Shown here: positions 26,945-35,779 of the stretch, piece after piece
Position numbering within the stretch: the first letter of the stretch is position 1
How the letters are laid out: each line of letters begins with the position of its first letter
NCBI GenBank assembly: GCA_902363375.1
Contig: CABIZX010000001.1
Coordinates: 558,001 to 622,000, forward strand
From: Clostridiaceae bacterium
GTDB taxonomy: Bacteria; Bacillota; Clostridia; Clostridiales; Clostridiaceae
DNA length: 64,000 nt
Reading direction: 5' to 3'
The notes under the pieces: model-generated
The model's input: the letters and a program-made list of their open reading frames with translations, nothing else
What the model was told of the DNA's origin: nothing
Databases searched by the model: none
Position numbers and translations under genes: made by a program

Positions 26945-27136
26945 CTAAACGGCACGTTGAACCTTACCAGAACGTAAGCATCTAGTACAAACGTGTACTG
27001 TCTTAGGTGAACCGTTAACTATAGCTTTAACTTTCTTTAAGTTTGGAGCCCATTTTCTTTTTGATTGACGGTGAGAGTGAGAGAATTGTACTCCTGAAAC
27101 TACACCTTTATCGCATATTTCACATCTTCTTGACAT
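26945..27136 (-). CDS. rpmB: 50S ribosomal protein L28
   Basis: A 63-residue ribosomal protein of the zinc-binding type: CEIC near residue 5 and CTRC near residue 50 supply four cysteines. The conserved GVQFSHSHRQSKRKW and KTVHVCTRCLRSGKV segments are present. GAGGAGGTG lies upstream on the minus strand. It is a single gene transcribed against its neighbours, the usual arrangement in Firmicutes. Confidence 0.97.
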   Translation of the reverse strand: MSRRCEICDKGVVSGVQFSHSHRQSKRKWAPNLKKVKAIVNGSPKTVHVCTRCLRSGKVQRAV

Positions 27137-27188
27137 ATATTACACCTCCTCAAAATTCCAACATACTGCTATAAATCAAACATAAGTC

Positions 27189-27218
27189 ATTTTAACACAA
27201 TTACTATGATTGTTGCAA
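27189..27218 (-). promoter_or_regulatory. Promoter of rpmB
   Basis: On the minus strand TTGCAA (27213-27218), an 18-base spacer and TAAAAT (27189-27194). Confidence 0.6.
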
Positions 27219-27299
27219 GTATTAAGAAAAATAAACACATACCATTACTATTATACATATTGTTATAGTAAAATTCAATAATATATATAATTATATTAG

Positions 27300-27328
27300 T
27301 TGAATTAAAGCTTAAGTTAATATAAAAT
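27300..27328 (+). promoter_or_regulatory. Promoter of the asp23-fakA unit
   Basis: TTGAAT at 27300-27305, a 17-base spacer and TAAAAT at 27323-27328 (TATAAA at 27321 is an alternative). Confidence 0.55.
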
Positions 27329-27360
27329 GTTTATAAGGTATAATTAAGGAGGAATTGATT

Positions 27361-27711
27361 ATGAAAGCTAATATAACAACTGAAATAGGAAACATATACT
27401 ATTCTGAAGATGTAATAGCTAATATAGCAGGTGTATCTACCATGGAATGCTATGGAGTTGTTGGCATGGCTTTAAAGAATGCTAAAGATGGTTTATGGGA
27501 GTTACTAAAAGCCGAAAATTTAGCAAAAGGAGTTAAAATAACTCAAAAAGAGAATGCTATAGCTATAGAATTATATATAATTGTTGAATATGGAACTAAA
27601 ATTGCAGTAATAGCTAATAATATAATACAAACAGTTAGATACAATTTAGAAAATCTTACAGGAGTTAAGGTTTCTCAAGTTACTGTTAATATTCAAGGCA
27701 TTAGAGTTTAA
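27361..27711 (+). CDS. Asp23/Gls24 family protein (YloU-like)
   Basis: Small (116 aa) family of envelope-associated proteins with unclear function; in Bacillus the gene is yloU and also precedes the fatty-acid kinase gene. The sequence begins MKANITTEIGNIYYSEDVIANIAG and has a GVVGMALKNAKDG segment and a C-terminal VTGVKVSQVTVNIQGI-like strand. A TTG at 27355 is in frame, but AAGGAGG at 27346-27352 is correctly spaced only for ATG 27361. The fakA start follows after 13 bases. Confidence 0.92.
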   Translation: MKANITTEIGNIYYSEDVIANIAGVSTMECYGVVGMALKNAKDGLWELLKAENLAKGVKITQKENAIAIELYIIVEYGTKIAVIANNIIQTVRYNLENLTGVKVSQVTVNIQGIRV

Positions 27712-27724
27712 GGAGGAACATAAA

Positions 27725-29377
27725 GTGACGTATACAAAGATTAATGGACGTGATTTTTCAAATATGATAAAAAATGCTTCAAATGCATTAGAAAAGCAGA
27801 AAGAATACGTGAACTCCTTGAATGTATTCCCAGTTCCAGATGGAGATACAGGAACTAATATGTCTTTAACATTTAAGGCAGCTGCCAAGGAGATAGAGGG
27901 CCTAGAAGATAGACATATAGGAGAAATATCTAAAAAGCTAGCTAAGGGTGCTCTAATGGGAGCTAGGGGAAACTCAGGAGTTATTCTTTCGCAAATTCTA
28001 AGAGGTATGGCTAAGGGGCTTGAAAACGCAGAGGAAGCAACTATAGATGAAGTTAAAAATTCTTTTGTAGAAGGTTCAAATTTTGCTTATAAGGCAGTTA
28101 TGAGACCAACAGAGGGAACTATACTAACTATTATTAAAGCTGCAGGAGAAGCTGCTATATGTAGTGAAGCAGAAAATATAATTGAATTATTAGAGGAAGT
28201 TTGTGATGAAAGCAAAAAAACTCTTGATAGAACTCCAGAGATGCTACCACAGCTAAAACAAGCTAAGGTAGTAGATGCTGGTGGAATGGGTTTACTAATA
28301 ATATTAAAAGGTATGTTAGAGGCTCTAAAAAACAAAAAAGAAGTTTCTTTGATTAGTGATTTAGAAGGTAAATCAGAAGAAAATTATGATATTCCAGAGT
28401 TAAATATGACTCCTGAGGATATTAAATTTGGATATTGCACAGAATTCATTATACTTAATGAAGTAAAGGATATACCTAGATTTAAAGAATTTCTTGAATC
28501 ACATGGTGATTCATTAGTACTTGTAGGTTTAGAGGATATAACTAAGGTTCATGTTCACACTAACGACCCAGGAGCTATTTTATCTAAAGCTGTAACCTTT
28601 GGAGCTCTTTCAAAAATTAAAATTGAAAATATGAGGGAACAACATAGATCTTTATTGGGTATAGATGAGAATAGCAATAATAATGAAGAGGTAGTTGAAG
28701 AAGTAAAAGAGGAGCCTAAAGCTTATGGATTTGTAACTGTGGCTAAAGGTAATGGAATCTCAGCTATATTTAAGGACCTTGGAGTGGATGAAGTTATTGA
28801 AGGCGGTCAAACTATGAATCCTAGCACAGAGGATATAGTTAACAGCATAAATAAGATTAATGCTGACGTAATATTTGTATTACCAAATAATAAAAATATA
28901 ATAATGGCAGCTAATCAGGCTGTAGATTTAGTAGAAGATAAAAAGGTTATAATAATTCCTACAAAAACTATTCCTCAAGGAATTACAGCTATAACTATGT
29001 TTAATCAAGATGGCAGTGTAGAGGAAAATGAATCATCTATGAATGAAGCTATTGAAACTGTTACTTCTGGTTATGTTACTTATGCCGTTAAAGACACAGA
29101 AGACGATGGTAGAGCCATTAAAGAGGGAGACATACTAGGAATATTAGAAGGAAAAATAAATGAAATAGGCCAGGACATATATGCTGTATGTAAGAAGCTT
29201 ATAGAAAATATGGTAAATGAGGATAGTGAACTTATTACTATATTCTATGGTGAAGACTGTGAAGAAGATAAGGTTGATCAGTTAGTAGCAGAGCTAGAGG
29301 AGGCATATCCAGAGATGGATGTTCAATGCTTTAATGGTGAACAACCATTACACTATTTTATTACATCAGTAGAATAA
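27725..29377 (+). CDS. fakA: Fatty acid kinase catalytic subunit FakA (DAK2 domain protein)
   Basis: FakA phosphorylates fatty acids bound to a FakB/DegV partner so they can enter phospholipid synthesis. The DAK2-type nucleotide domain occupies about residues 8-205, with NVFPVPDGDTGTNMSLT near 34 and GARGNSGVILSQIL near 80. A middle linker and a C-terminal DegV-like domain (about 340-550) complete the 550 residues. Start is GTG at 27725 with AGGAGG at 27711-27716. No fakB gene is in the window. A small terminator follows. Confidence 0.92.
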   Translation: MTYTKINGRDFSNMIKNASNALEKQKEYVNSLNVFPVPDGDTGTNMSLTFKAAAKEIEGLEDRHIGEISKKLAKGALMGARGNSGVILSQILRGMAKGLENAEEATIDEVKNSFVEGSNFAYKAVMRPTEGTILTIIKAAGEAAICSEAENIIELLEEVCDESKKTLDRTPEMLPQLKQAKVVDAGGMGLLIILKGMLEALKNKKEVSLISDLEGKSEENYDIPELNMTPEDIKFGYCTEFIILNEVKDIPRFKEFLESHGDSLVLVGLEDITKVHVHTNDPGAILSKAVTFGALSKIKIENMREQHRSLLGIDENSNNNEEVVEEVKEEPKAYGFVTVAKGNGISAIFKDLGVDEVIEGGQTMNPSTEDIVNSINKINADVIFVLPNNKNIIMAANQAVDLVEDKKVIIIPTKTIPQGITAITMFNQDGSVEENESSMNEAIETVTSGYVTYAVKDTEDDGRAIKEGDILGILEGKINEIGQDIYAVCKKLIENMVNEDSELITIFYGEDCEEDKVDQLVAELEEAYPEMDVQCFNGEQPLHYFITSVE

Positions 29378-29396
29378 AAGCCTTAGGGCTTTTTTT
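29377..29396 (+). terminator. Short terminator between fakA and recG
   Basis: AAAGCC-TTAG-GGCTTT followed by TTTT; it begins at the last base of the fakA stop codon. The stem is only six pairs, so read-through into recG is likely. Confidence 0.75.
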
Positions 29397-29425
29397 CTAT
29401 GTTAGCCATATATGGAGTTGATAAA

Positions 29426-31459
29426 GTGAATATTTATAGTAGTGTTACAGCCATTAAAGGTGTAGGACCTAAGATGGCTGATAAATTAAGTAAGTGTGGA
29501 ATATATAGTATTTTAGATTTGTTATTGTACTTTCCAAGAGATTATGAAAGTATCTTTATGGTTGAAGATTTAGATGATGTTGATTCTAAGGGAAAGGTTA
29601 TACTAGAGATTGGAGTAGATAGAATTTTACCTGATGTAAGAACCAAGACAGGAAAGATTCTTACAACTATCAGATTTGTTCATAAAGGAAAATTTATTAA
29701 GGGCATATGGTTTAATCAACCCTACATGAAGAGTAGTTTCAGAATTGGAAGTAGGTATGTTATAAGTGGTGTTATAGAAAAGCAGGGTAGAGAATTTATA
29801 GTAAAAAATGGAACTATAATGAGGAATACTACTGCAGAGAGCACAGATATTATGGCTAGATATCCTTTAAAAGATGATATCTCTAATACTTTTTTAAATA
29901 AAATAGTTACAGAAGTTTTAAATTTAGTTAAAATACAAGAAAACTTACCAAAAACCATTTTAAATAAGTATGATTTTATGTCTTTAGATGATGCTATAAG
30001 AAATATACACAACCCTAAGAGCCTAAAATTATTAGAAGAGGCAAGAAAAAGGCTAAAGTTCCAGGAGTTATTTACATACTCATTAAAGTTAATGGCATTA
30101 AAAAATAGAAATATTAATTCTAAGGGTATTTCATTTAGAATATCAAAGGAGCTTACAATATTAAAGAAAAATTTACCTTTTCAGTTAACTGAGGCACAAA
30201 CAAGGACAGTTAGAGAAATATTAATAGATCAAAAAAAGCCTATATCTATGAATAGGTTGGTACAGGGAGATGTAGGAAGCGGTAAGACTATAGTTGCGCT
30301 TATTGCACTTTTTAATGTTATTATGAATGGATATCAAGGAGCTATGATGGCACCTACAGAAATATTAGCAAAACAACATTATTATGAAGCTGAAAAGTTA
30401 TTTAAAGAGTTTAATATTAATATAGAATTATTAACGGGAAGTACTACAGAAAAAAATAAAAGTATTATAAAAGAAAAATTATTAAAGGGAGAAATAGATT
30501 TAATAATAGGTACCCACGCCCTAATAGAAGATAATGTACAGTTTAAAAACCTAGGGCTTATAATAACTGATGAACAGCATAGATTTGGAGTAGGTCAAAG
30601 AACCAAACTTGGAAATAAACGTGAGGATATTGATGTACTTGTAATGAGTGCAACACCTATTCCAAGAACGTTATGCCTATATCTTTATGGTGATTTAGAA
30701 GTATCTATAATTGACACGCTTCCACCGGGAAGAAAGCCTATAGATACATACTATTTGTCAACTCAAGAAAAAGGGCGAGTTTATAACTTTGCTCTAGAAG
30801 AGATAAAGAAGGGGCGACAGGTCTATGTAGTTTGTCCATTGGTTGAAGAAAATGAAGATATGAAACTTAGCTCTGTAACAGCTTTGTATGAGGAGCTAAA
30901 AAAAACTTACTTTAAAAGTATAGAAATTGCCATTCTTCATGGTAAAATGAGTAATAAAGACAAAAACTTAATTATGAATGAATTTAAAGAAGGAAATATA
31001 AAGGTATTGATATCTACTACAGTTATTGAAGTAGGGGTAAATGTGCCTAATGCAACAATGATGATTATAGAAAATGCAGAAAGATTTGGATTATCGCAGT
31101 TGCATCAGTTAAGAGGAAGAGTTGGCAGAGGCTCCCATAAATCTTATTGTGTTCTTGTAGCTAATATAAAAAGTGAAACAACTAAAAAGAGAATGAATAT
31201 TATGAAAAATAGTAGTGATGGATTTTATATAGCAGAACAAGATTTAAAGCTAAGAGGTAGCGGAGAAATGTTTGGATTTAGACAATCAGGCGAAAATGGA
31301 TTAATTCTTAGTGATTTGGGAGAAGATTTTCCACTATTTAAAATAGCAAATGATGAGGCAAAAAAACTTTTTAATAATGAAGAGGAAGAAAACCAAAGAA
31401 TACTTAGAGAAATAATGCTTAATTTAGAGAGAAGTACTAAGTATATTTGCTTTAATTAA
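29426..31459 (+). CDS. recG: ATP-dependent DNA helicase RecG
   Basis: Remodels stalled forks and Holliday junctions. From GTG 29426 the protein has 677 residues: an N-terminal wedge/OB domain with the IKGVGPKMADKL helix-hairpin-helix-like start, then the helicase core with Walker A GDVGSGKT, DEQHRFG (DExH box), SATPIPRTL, and the RecG C-terminal TRG region. The longer frame from ATG 29399 has no ribosome site and begins directly at the fakA terminator, while GGAG at 29414-29417 is eight bases before the GTG. Followed by rsmD. Confidence 0.95.
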   Translation: MNIYSSVTAIKGVGPKMADKLSKCGIYSILDLLLYFPRDYESIFMVEDLDDVDSKGKVILEIGVDRILPDVRTKTGKILTTIRFVHKGKFIKGIWFNQPYMKSSFRIGSRYVISGVIEKQGREFIVKNGTIMRNTTAESTDIMARYPLKDDISNTFLNKIVTEVLNLVKIQENLPKTILNKYDFMSLDDAIRNIHNPKSLKLLEEARKRLKFQELFTYSLKLMALKNRNINSKGISFRISKELTILKKNLPFQLTEAQTRTVREILIDQKKPISMNRLVQGDVGSGKTIVALIALFNVIMNGYQGAMMAPTEILAKQHYYEAEKLFKEFNINIELLTGSTTEKNKSIIKEKLLKGEIDLIIGTHALIEDNVQFKNLGLIITDEQHRFGVGQRTKLGNKREDIDVLVMSATPIPRTLCLYLYGDLEVSIIDTLPPGRKPIDTYYLSTQEKGRVYNFALEEIKKGRQVYVVCPLVEENEDMKLSSVTALYEELKKTYFKSIEIAILHGKMSNKDKNLIMNEFKEGNIKVLISTTVIEVGVNVPNATMMIIENAERFGLSQLHQLRGRVGRGSHKSYCVLVANIKSETTKKRMNIMKNSSDGFYIAEQDLKLRGSGEMFGFRQSGENGLILSDLGEDFPLFKIANDEAKKLFNNEEEENQRILREIMLNLERSTKYICFN

Positions 31460-31477
31460 GATCAAAGGAGATAAAAA

Positions 31478-32032
31478 ATGAGAGTAATTGCAGGAAAAGC
31501 TAAAGGAAGAAAGTTGCTATCACCAGAAGGAATGGGTACTAGACCTACCCTTGACAGGATTAAAGAATCAATTTTCAATATAATACAAAACAGAGTAAGA
31601 GGAAGTATAGTTTTAGACCAATTTTCTGGAACAGGAAGCTTGGGATTAGAAGCTGCTAGTAGGGGAGCTAAAGAGTGTCATTTAATAGATATGGGGGATA
31701 CAACCTATAATTATTTGAAGCAGAATATTGCTAATTTAAAATTTCAAGATTTCTGTACATCTTATAAGGGAGATTCTTACAAATATTTAGAGGAGTTCGG
31801 CAGACAGAGTAAGGTTTTTGATTTAATATTTATAGACCCTCCCTATGCTAAGGATATGATTCCACCAGCAATAGAGCTTATAAAAAAGTATAATTTACTA
31901 CAAAGAGATGGGTTAATTGTAACGAAAATAGATTCAGATGAAGAGATTTATCAAGGTTATGAAGACATTATTTTAATAGACACAAGAAAATATGGAAATA
32001 CCACTGTATGTTTCTATGAATTTAAGGAGTAA
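31478..32032 (+). CDS. rsmD: 16S rRNA (guanine(966)-N2)-methyltransferase
   Basis: Methylates G966 of 16S rRNA with SAM. The 184-residue protein starts MRVIAGKAKGRKLLSPEG and has the SAM-binding motif DQFSGTGSLGLEAASRGA near residue 47 and the catalytic DPPYAKD near 124 (DPPY form of the N-methylase motif). AAAGGAG precedes the ATG. The rsmD-coaD pair is conserved throughout Firmicutes; the next gene begins three bases after the stop. Confidence 0.96.
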   Translation: MRVIAGKAKGRKLLSPEGMGTRPTLDRIKESIFNIIQNRVRGSIVLDQFSGTGSLGLEAASRGAKECHLIDMGDTTYNYLKQNIANLKFQDFCTSYKGDSYKYLEEFGRQSKVFDLIFIDPPYAKDMIPPAIELIKKYNLLQRDGLIVTKIDSDEEIYQGYEDIILIDTRKYGNTTVCFYEFKE

Positions 32033-32035
32033 AAA

Positions 32036-32530
32036 ATGATTAAAGCAGTTTATCCAGGAAGTTTTGACCCAATAACTAATGGCCATTTAGATATTATAAA
32101 AAGATGTTCTTATGTATTTGATGAAGTTACAGTTGGAGTATTACTTAATCCCAATAAAAGTGGTTGGTTTAGTATTGAAGAAAGAATAGAGCAGATTGAA
32201 AGAGTAGTTAAATCATTACCAAATGTAAAAGTAAAAAGTTTTACGGGGCTTTTAGTTGATTTTATGGAAGCAGAGAATAGTGATGTAATGGTTAAGGGAC
32301 TTAGATCTATGTCTGATTTTGATTATGAGTTTCAAATGGCGTTAATGAATAAAAAACTTGATAAAACAAAAGAAACTATGTTTATGATGACAAATTCTAA
32401 GTACTCTTATCTTAGCTCTTCAGCAATAAAACAAGTAGCTTTGTTTAAGGGAAACTTGGGAGGACTAATTCCAGAAGAATTAGAAGAGGAAGTTAGAGAA
32501 AGAGCTAAAAGTTTTGAGGGGGAATTATAG
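32036..32530 (+). CDS. coaD: Phosphopantetheine adenylyltransferase
   Basis: Penultimate step of coenzyme A synthesis. The 164-residue protein shows the nucleotidyltransferase motif [16 protein letters not shown] at residues 5-20, [20 protein letters not shown] near 87 and the second ATP motif [15 protein letters not shown] near 123. AAGGAG is just upstream. The stop codon shares one base with the next gene start. Confidence 0.97.
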   Translation: MIKAVYPGSFDPITNGHLDIIKRCSYVFDEVTVGVLLNPNKSGWFSIEERIEQIERVVKSLPNVKVKSFTGLLVDFMEAENSDVMVKGLRSMSDFDYEFQMALMNKKLDKTKETMFMMTNSKYSYLSSSAIKQVALFKGNLGGLIPEELEEEVRERAKSFEGEL

Positions 32531-33081
32531 TGAAGGTATTAGAATTACTAGATTATTTACAGCAAATTATTGATATGTCACCAAAAAATTTAGTTGGTAA
32601 GGTGTCTATTAATAAAAAAGAAGTTTTAAAAACTCTTAATGAAATGAGAAAACTTTTACCAGATGAATTTGAAGAGTCAAAAAATCTAATGAAACGTAAA
32701 GAATCAATTTTAGAGGATGCAAGAAGAGAAGCTGAGATAATTATTGAGGAAAGTAGAAAAAGAGCTCAACAAGAATATGAAAATTGTGATGTATTATTAG
32801 CAGCGAGAAAAGAAGCAGAAGAGATATTGGAAAATGCTAATGAAGAAGCAAAAAGAATTAAAGGAGATGCTAATAAGCAAGCTAAGGAATTAAAATTTGG
32901 TGTTATGAATTATGCAGATAATACCTTAAGCAATTTGCAAAAGGATATTGATGTTATAGGAGAAGAGTCTTTGAAGACTATACAAAATGAAATGGAAGAA
33001 ATGCTTGTAAGGTTATACAAAGAGATTTCTTCCACTACATCTAAAGTTAGAGAAAATATTAAGGAATTGGGAAATGATTAA
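32530..33081 (+). CDS. Coiled-coil protein of unknown function (183 aa)
   Basis: I do not recognise a named gene. The protein is soluble, highly charged and mostly helical. Residues about 50-115 form a long Lys/Glu/Ala-rich coiled coil (RKESILEDARREAEIIIEES, then AARKEAEEILENANEEAKRI) like the stalks of ATP synthase b subunits or DivIVA-type proteins, followed by another helical part. Start is GTG at 32530, overlapping the coaD stop by one base, with GAGGGGG upstream, so it is coupled to coaD. Related clostridia carry a similar gene at this place. Its stop codon overlaps that of convergent ylbJ. DivIVA-like scaffolding is only a guess. Confidence 0.85.
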   Translation: MKVLELLDYLQQIIDMSPKNLVGKVSINKKEVLKTLNEMRKLLPDEFEESKNLMKRKESILEDARREAEIIIEESRKRAQQEYENCDVLLAARKEAEEILENANEEAKRIKGDANKQAKELKFGVMNYADNTLSNLQKDIDVIGEESLKTIQNEMEEMLVRLYKEISSTTSKVRENIKELGND

Positions 33082-34256
33082 AAGCAATCACGTACTTTTT
33101 TTAATATAACAGGAAGAGTAAATATAAATATTAATATGACTAAAAAACCTGGTTTAGATGATAATACAGTGTTATTCATAAAGAAAGTTTCCTGTTCTAT
33201 TAAAGAAAATGGAAGTTTTAAGAATAATAAAGTTATTAAGGTACATATTATTCCTTGAAGAACTTTTAAAGATAAATATTTTTTAATTGATACGTGATGT
33301 TTATATACAAAGGAGTATACTTGGAAGGTTATAGAGAGACCACTAAAACCTATTAAGAAGCTACATATAAGAATTTTAATATTTAAGCTAAGGCTACTTG
33401 TAGTTACAATGCTACAACCATTAGTTATTTCTATAAATCCAAGAAATAATCCATCCAAAACACTATAATTGATAATACCATTACTACATAAAACCGTAAG
33501 AGCAGTGTGATATATTCCACTGCTTTTTATTATATTTATAATAACAGAGAAGATAATTACAAAGCTACCTATGGATAAGCAGGTTTTAGTTGCATCTTCA
33601 AGAGCATTTTTTAGAGCAACTCCAAAGTTAGGATTTTCTTTTATTTGTGTTGCAGCTACCGAGGAATTACTATAGGAACTATATTTAATAGTTTTTTTAG
33701 TAGGTAATATCAAACCCATAATAATACAGGATAAAGCATTAGAAATAAGAAGAATATATCCTAAAAAGGTACTATTGAGCATTGCAGTACCTACAGTACC
33801 TATGATAAATAAAGGACTTCCGTTAGTGGCTATATTCAAGAGCCTTTCTAAGGTAGCTTTATCTATAACTCTTTCCTCATAGAGTTCACAGGCATATCTG
33901 GAGCCAAGTGGATACCCACAGAATAAACTGGCTAAAATAACTACACTACATTCCTTAGGTAGCCTTAAAGGAGTGCATAGAATTTTACCAAAAATTTTAG
34001 AGTAAATTTCTATACCTCCGAAAGAGAATATTAAATTAACAATAACTAAAAATGGAAATAATGACGGGAATACTGAATAGAAAAATAACTTAGCACCACT
34101 TATAGTGAAAGAGATACAGCTTTTAGGATTAAGTATAATGTAAACTATCAAAAACGAAAATATGGCTGTAAATATTAAATTTTTCGATGATTTTTTAAAT
34201 AATAAATATATTAAAAACACAATAAGCACTATAACAATAAATAATAATACCTTCAT
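33078..34256 (-). CDS. ylbJ: Sporulation integral membrane protein YlbJ
   Basis: Membrane protein needed for efficient sporulation in Bacillus, with a nucleoside-transporter/FeoB-gate type fold. The 392 residues contain about eight to nine hydrophobic spans and the conserved SLFCGYPLGSRYACELYE loop near residue 110, followed by TNGSPLFIIGTVG, the family signature. AGAAGGAT lies eight bases before the ATG on the minus strand. A weak sigma-E-like promoter is visible upstream. The last codons overlap the coiled-coil gene on the other strand. tmcAL lies upstream in the same direction but behind a terminator. Confidence 0.93.
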   Translation of the reverse strand: MKVLLFIVIVLIVFLIYLLFKKSSKNLIFTAIFSFLIVYIILNPKSCISFTISGAKLFFYSVFPSLFPFLVIVNLIFSFGGIEIYSKIFGKILCTPLRLPKECSVVILASLFCGYPLGSRYACELYEERVIDKATLERLLNIATNGSPLFIIGTVGTAMLNSTFLGYILLISNALSCIIMGLILPTKKTIKYSSYSNSSVAATQIKENPNFGVALKNALEDATKTCLSIGSFVIIFSVIINIIKSSGIYHTALTVLCSNGIINYSVLDGLFLGFIEITNGCSIVTTSSLSLNIKILICSFLIGFSGLSITFQVYSFVYKHHVSIKKYLSLKVLQGIICTLITLLFLKLPFSLIEQETFFMNNTVLSSKPGFLVILIFIFTLPVILKKVRDCF

Positions 34257-34286
34257 TAAAACAATCCTTCTAAAGTGATATACTTA

Positions 34287-34315
34287 AATATATTTTTTAG
34301 TTTTGAAAGATATGA
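34287..34315 (-). promoter_or_regulatory. Possible sigma-E promoter of ylbJ
   Basis: On the minus strand TCATATC (34309-34315), a 14-base spacer and AATATATT (34287-34294), partly matching the sigma-E consensus ATATT / CATACAAT. A+T richness makes chance matches likely; the case rests mainly on the known sigma-E control of ylbJ in Bacillus. Confidence 0.3.
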
Positions 34316-34335
34316 TAATAAAATCAATGAAAAAT

Positions 34336-34380
34336 AAAATCTTTAAGATTAATATGAAATATACTAATCTTAAAGATTTT
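34336..34380. terminator. Terminator of tmcAL
   Basis: Sixteen-base perfect arms 34336-34351 and 34365-34380 (AAAATCTTTAAGATTA and complement), with an A-rich flank that becomes TTTTATTTTT on the minus strand. It begins two bases from the tmcAL stop. Confidence 0.88.
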
Positions 34381-34382
34381 AT

Positions 34383-35603
34383 TTATAGTATAATTGGGCT
34401 TTGTAAATAATCTTCATTAGGACTAATAGAGTGGTTTAAAATACTATATCCGCCAGTGGATTGTAAATCTAAACTTAAGGTCGAATTTATATCCTTCGGT
34501 AGTTTTGAGTATAAAGGAATAGCGGAATTATTTTTTATTGATTTTAAAATACTAGCTCCATTTTTAGTAAAACCTAAGATACGGGCATAGGGGCAAGATT
34601 CTCTACGCATTTCTAATGTATTATATTCATAAAACCCTAAAAAATACTGGCATAGTATTCTGCTAATTCTAGTATAAGTGTATCTTTTGCTTTTTATCAT
34701 ATCTATACATTGACCATAATCTGTAGATGTTTTTAAGGCATTTAATATTTTATTATGAAGACCTTCAGAAGCGTCAGGAATTAATTCAAAGTAATTTTTC
34801 TTGGTAGTCATGGCTTTGTACTTTATGTATGGATACATCATAGAATCAAAGGTAAAATTATAATTACTATTTTTAAGCTGTATCATATCAGAATAAACAC
34901 TTGAAGGAACATGAGACATAAGTTGTTCCACGGAATCATCAGATTTTAGTATTTTTCTGATAGAAGTTGCACTTGAAAAAATATTATTTAGGTTAGTGCT
35001 GTTATAAGAGCCACCTTCTCTTTTCATAGTATAGGGTACAATGCTACTGTTAAGCTTCTTTAAACTTTTAAGATACTCTATACCTAAAATATTATTAGAA
35101 GAGTTTAGGTGAGTAATTAACTCATCTTCATTGTAATATTTCTTATCTTTTAAGTAATGGAGTAGTGCCAAAGAGCGAGCTTTGGGAAAGGTTGATCCTA
35201 AATCCAGCTCTTTTTTAAGAAGAGATTTAAATAAAGAGGGTTCATCTACTAGTATATCAGCTACATCTTTAAGAAAATCTATATTACCTACTTCACTACC
35301 AAAACAAATTGAATCAACTACGCCCAAACTATTTAAAAGACTTACGGAACCATGAGAAAAGAATTCTGCAGAAGAGAGACTATATATTGCAGGTAGTTCC
35401 AAAACAATATCTACTCCGTTATTTAGAGCCATTTTAGTTTTTTTCCATTTATCTACAATTGAAGGAATACCTCTTTGATTAAAATTTCCGCTCATTACGG
35501 CGATAATTAAATCACTATTGGTAAGTTCTTTAGTTTTATTTATATGAAAAAGGTGTCCATTGTGAAGAGGATTATATTCTACAATAATTCCTGCTATTTT
35601 CAT
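34383..35603 (-). CDS. tmcAL: tRNA(Met) cytidine acetate ligase TmcAL
   Basis: Uses acetate and ATP to form N4-acetylcytidine at the wobble position of elongator tRNA-Met. The 406-residue protein has an N-terminal nucleotidyltransferase domain with GIIVEYNPLHNGHLFHI (HxGH motif) at residues 4-20, MSGNFNQRGIPSIVDKWKK near 37 and ELPAIYSLSSAEFFSHG near 71, matching YlbM/TmcAL. AGGAGG precedes the ATG on the minus strand. It is divergent from pta; use of acetate as substrate next to the acetate pathway genes is a pleasing but common arrangement. Confidence 0.94.
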   Translation of the reverse strand: MKIAGIIVEYNPLHNGHLFHINKTKELTNSDLIIAVMSGNFNQRGIPSIVDKWKKTKMALNNGVDIVLELPAIYSLSSAEFFSHGSVSLLNSLGVVDSICFGSEVGNIDFLKDVADILVDEPSLFKSLLKKELDLGSTFPKARSLALLHYLKDKKYYNEDELITHLNSSNNILGIEYLKSLKKLNSSIVPYTMKREGGSYNSTNLNNIFSSATSIRKILKSDDSVEQLMSHVPSSVYSDMIQLKNSNYNFTFDSMMYPYIKYKAMTTKKNYFELIPDASEGLHNKILNALKTSTDYGQCIDMIKSKRYTYTRISRILCQYFLGFYEYNTLEMRRESCPYARILGFTKNGASILKSIKNNSAIPLYSKLPKDINSTLSLDLQSTGGYSILNHSISPNEDYLQSPIIL

Positions 35604-35690
35604 TTGAATTACCTCCTATATGTATATAACCACAAATTATATCAAAAAAAAGTTAATTATGATAGTCATATTGATGAGTTAAATAAAAAA

Positions 35691-35734
35691 TTTCAACATA
35701 AAGGTTGAAAACTATGTATAAAAAGGGGTATATT
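35691..35734 (+). promoter_or_regulatory. Promoter of pta-ackA with an overlapping dyad
   Basis: TTGAAA at 35705-35710, an 18-base spacer and TATATT at 35729-35734. A dyad TTTCAAC-N6-GTTGAAA (35691-35710) covers the -35 box and could be an operator. Confidence 0.5.
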
Positions 35735-35779
35735 AATAAGGGATATTTAGAATATTTTTACTGAAAGGGGTAAGAGAAA

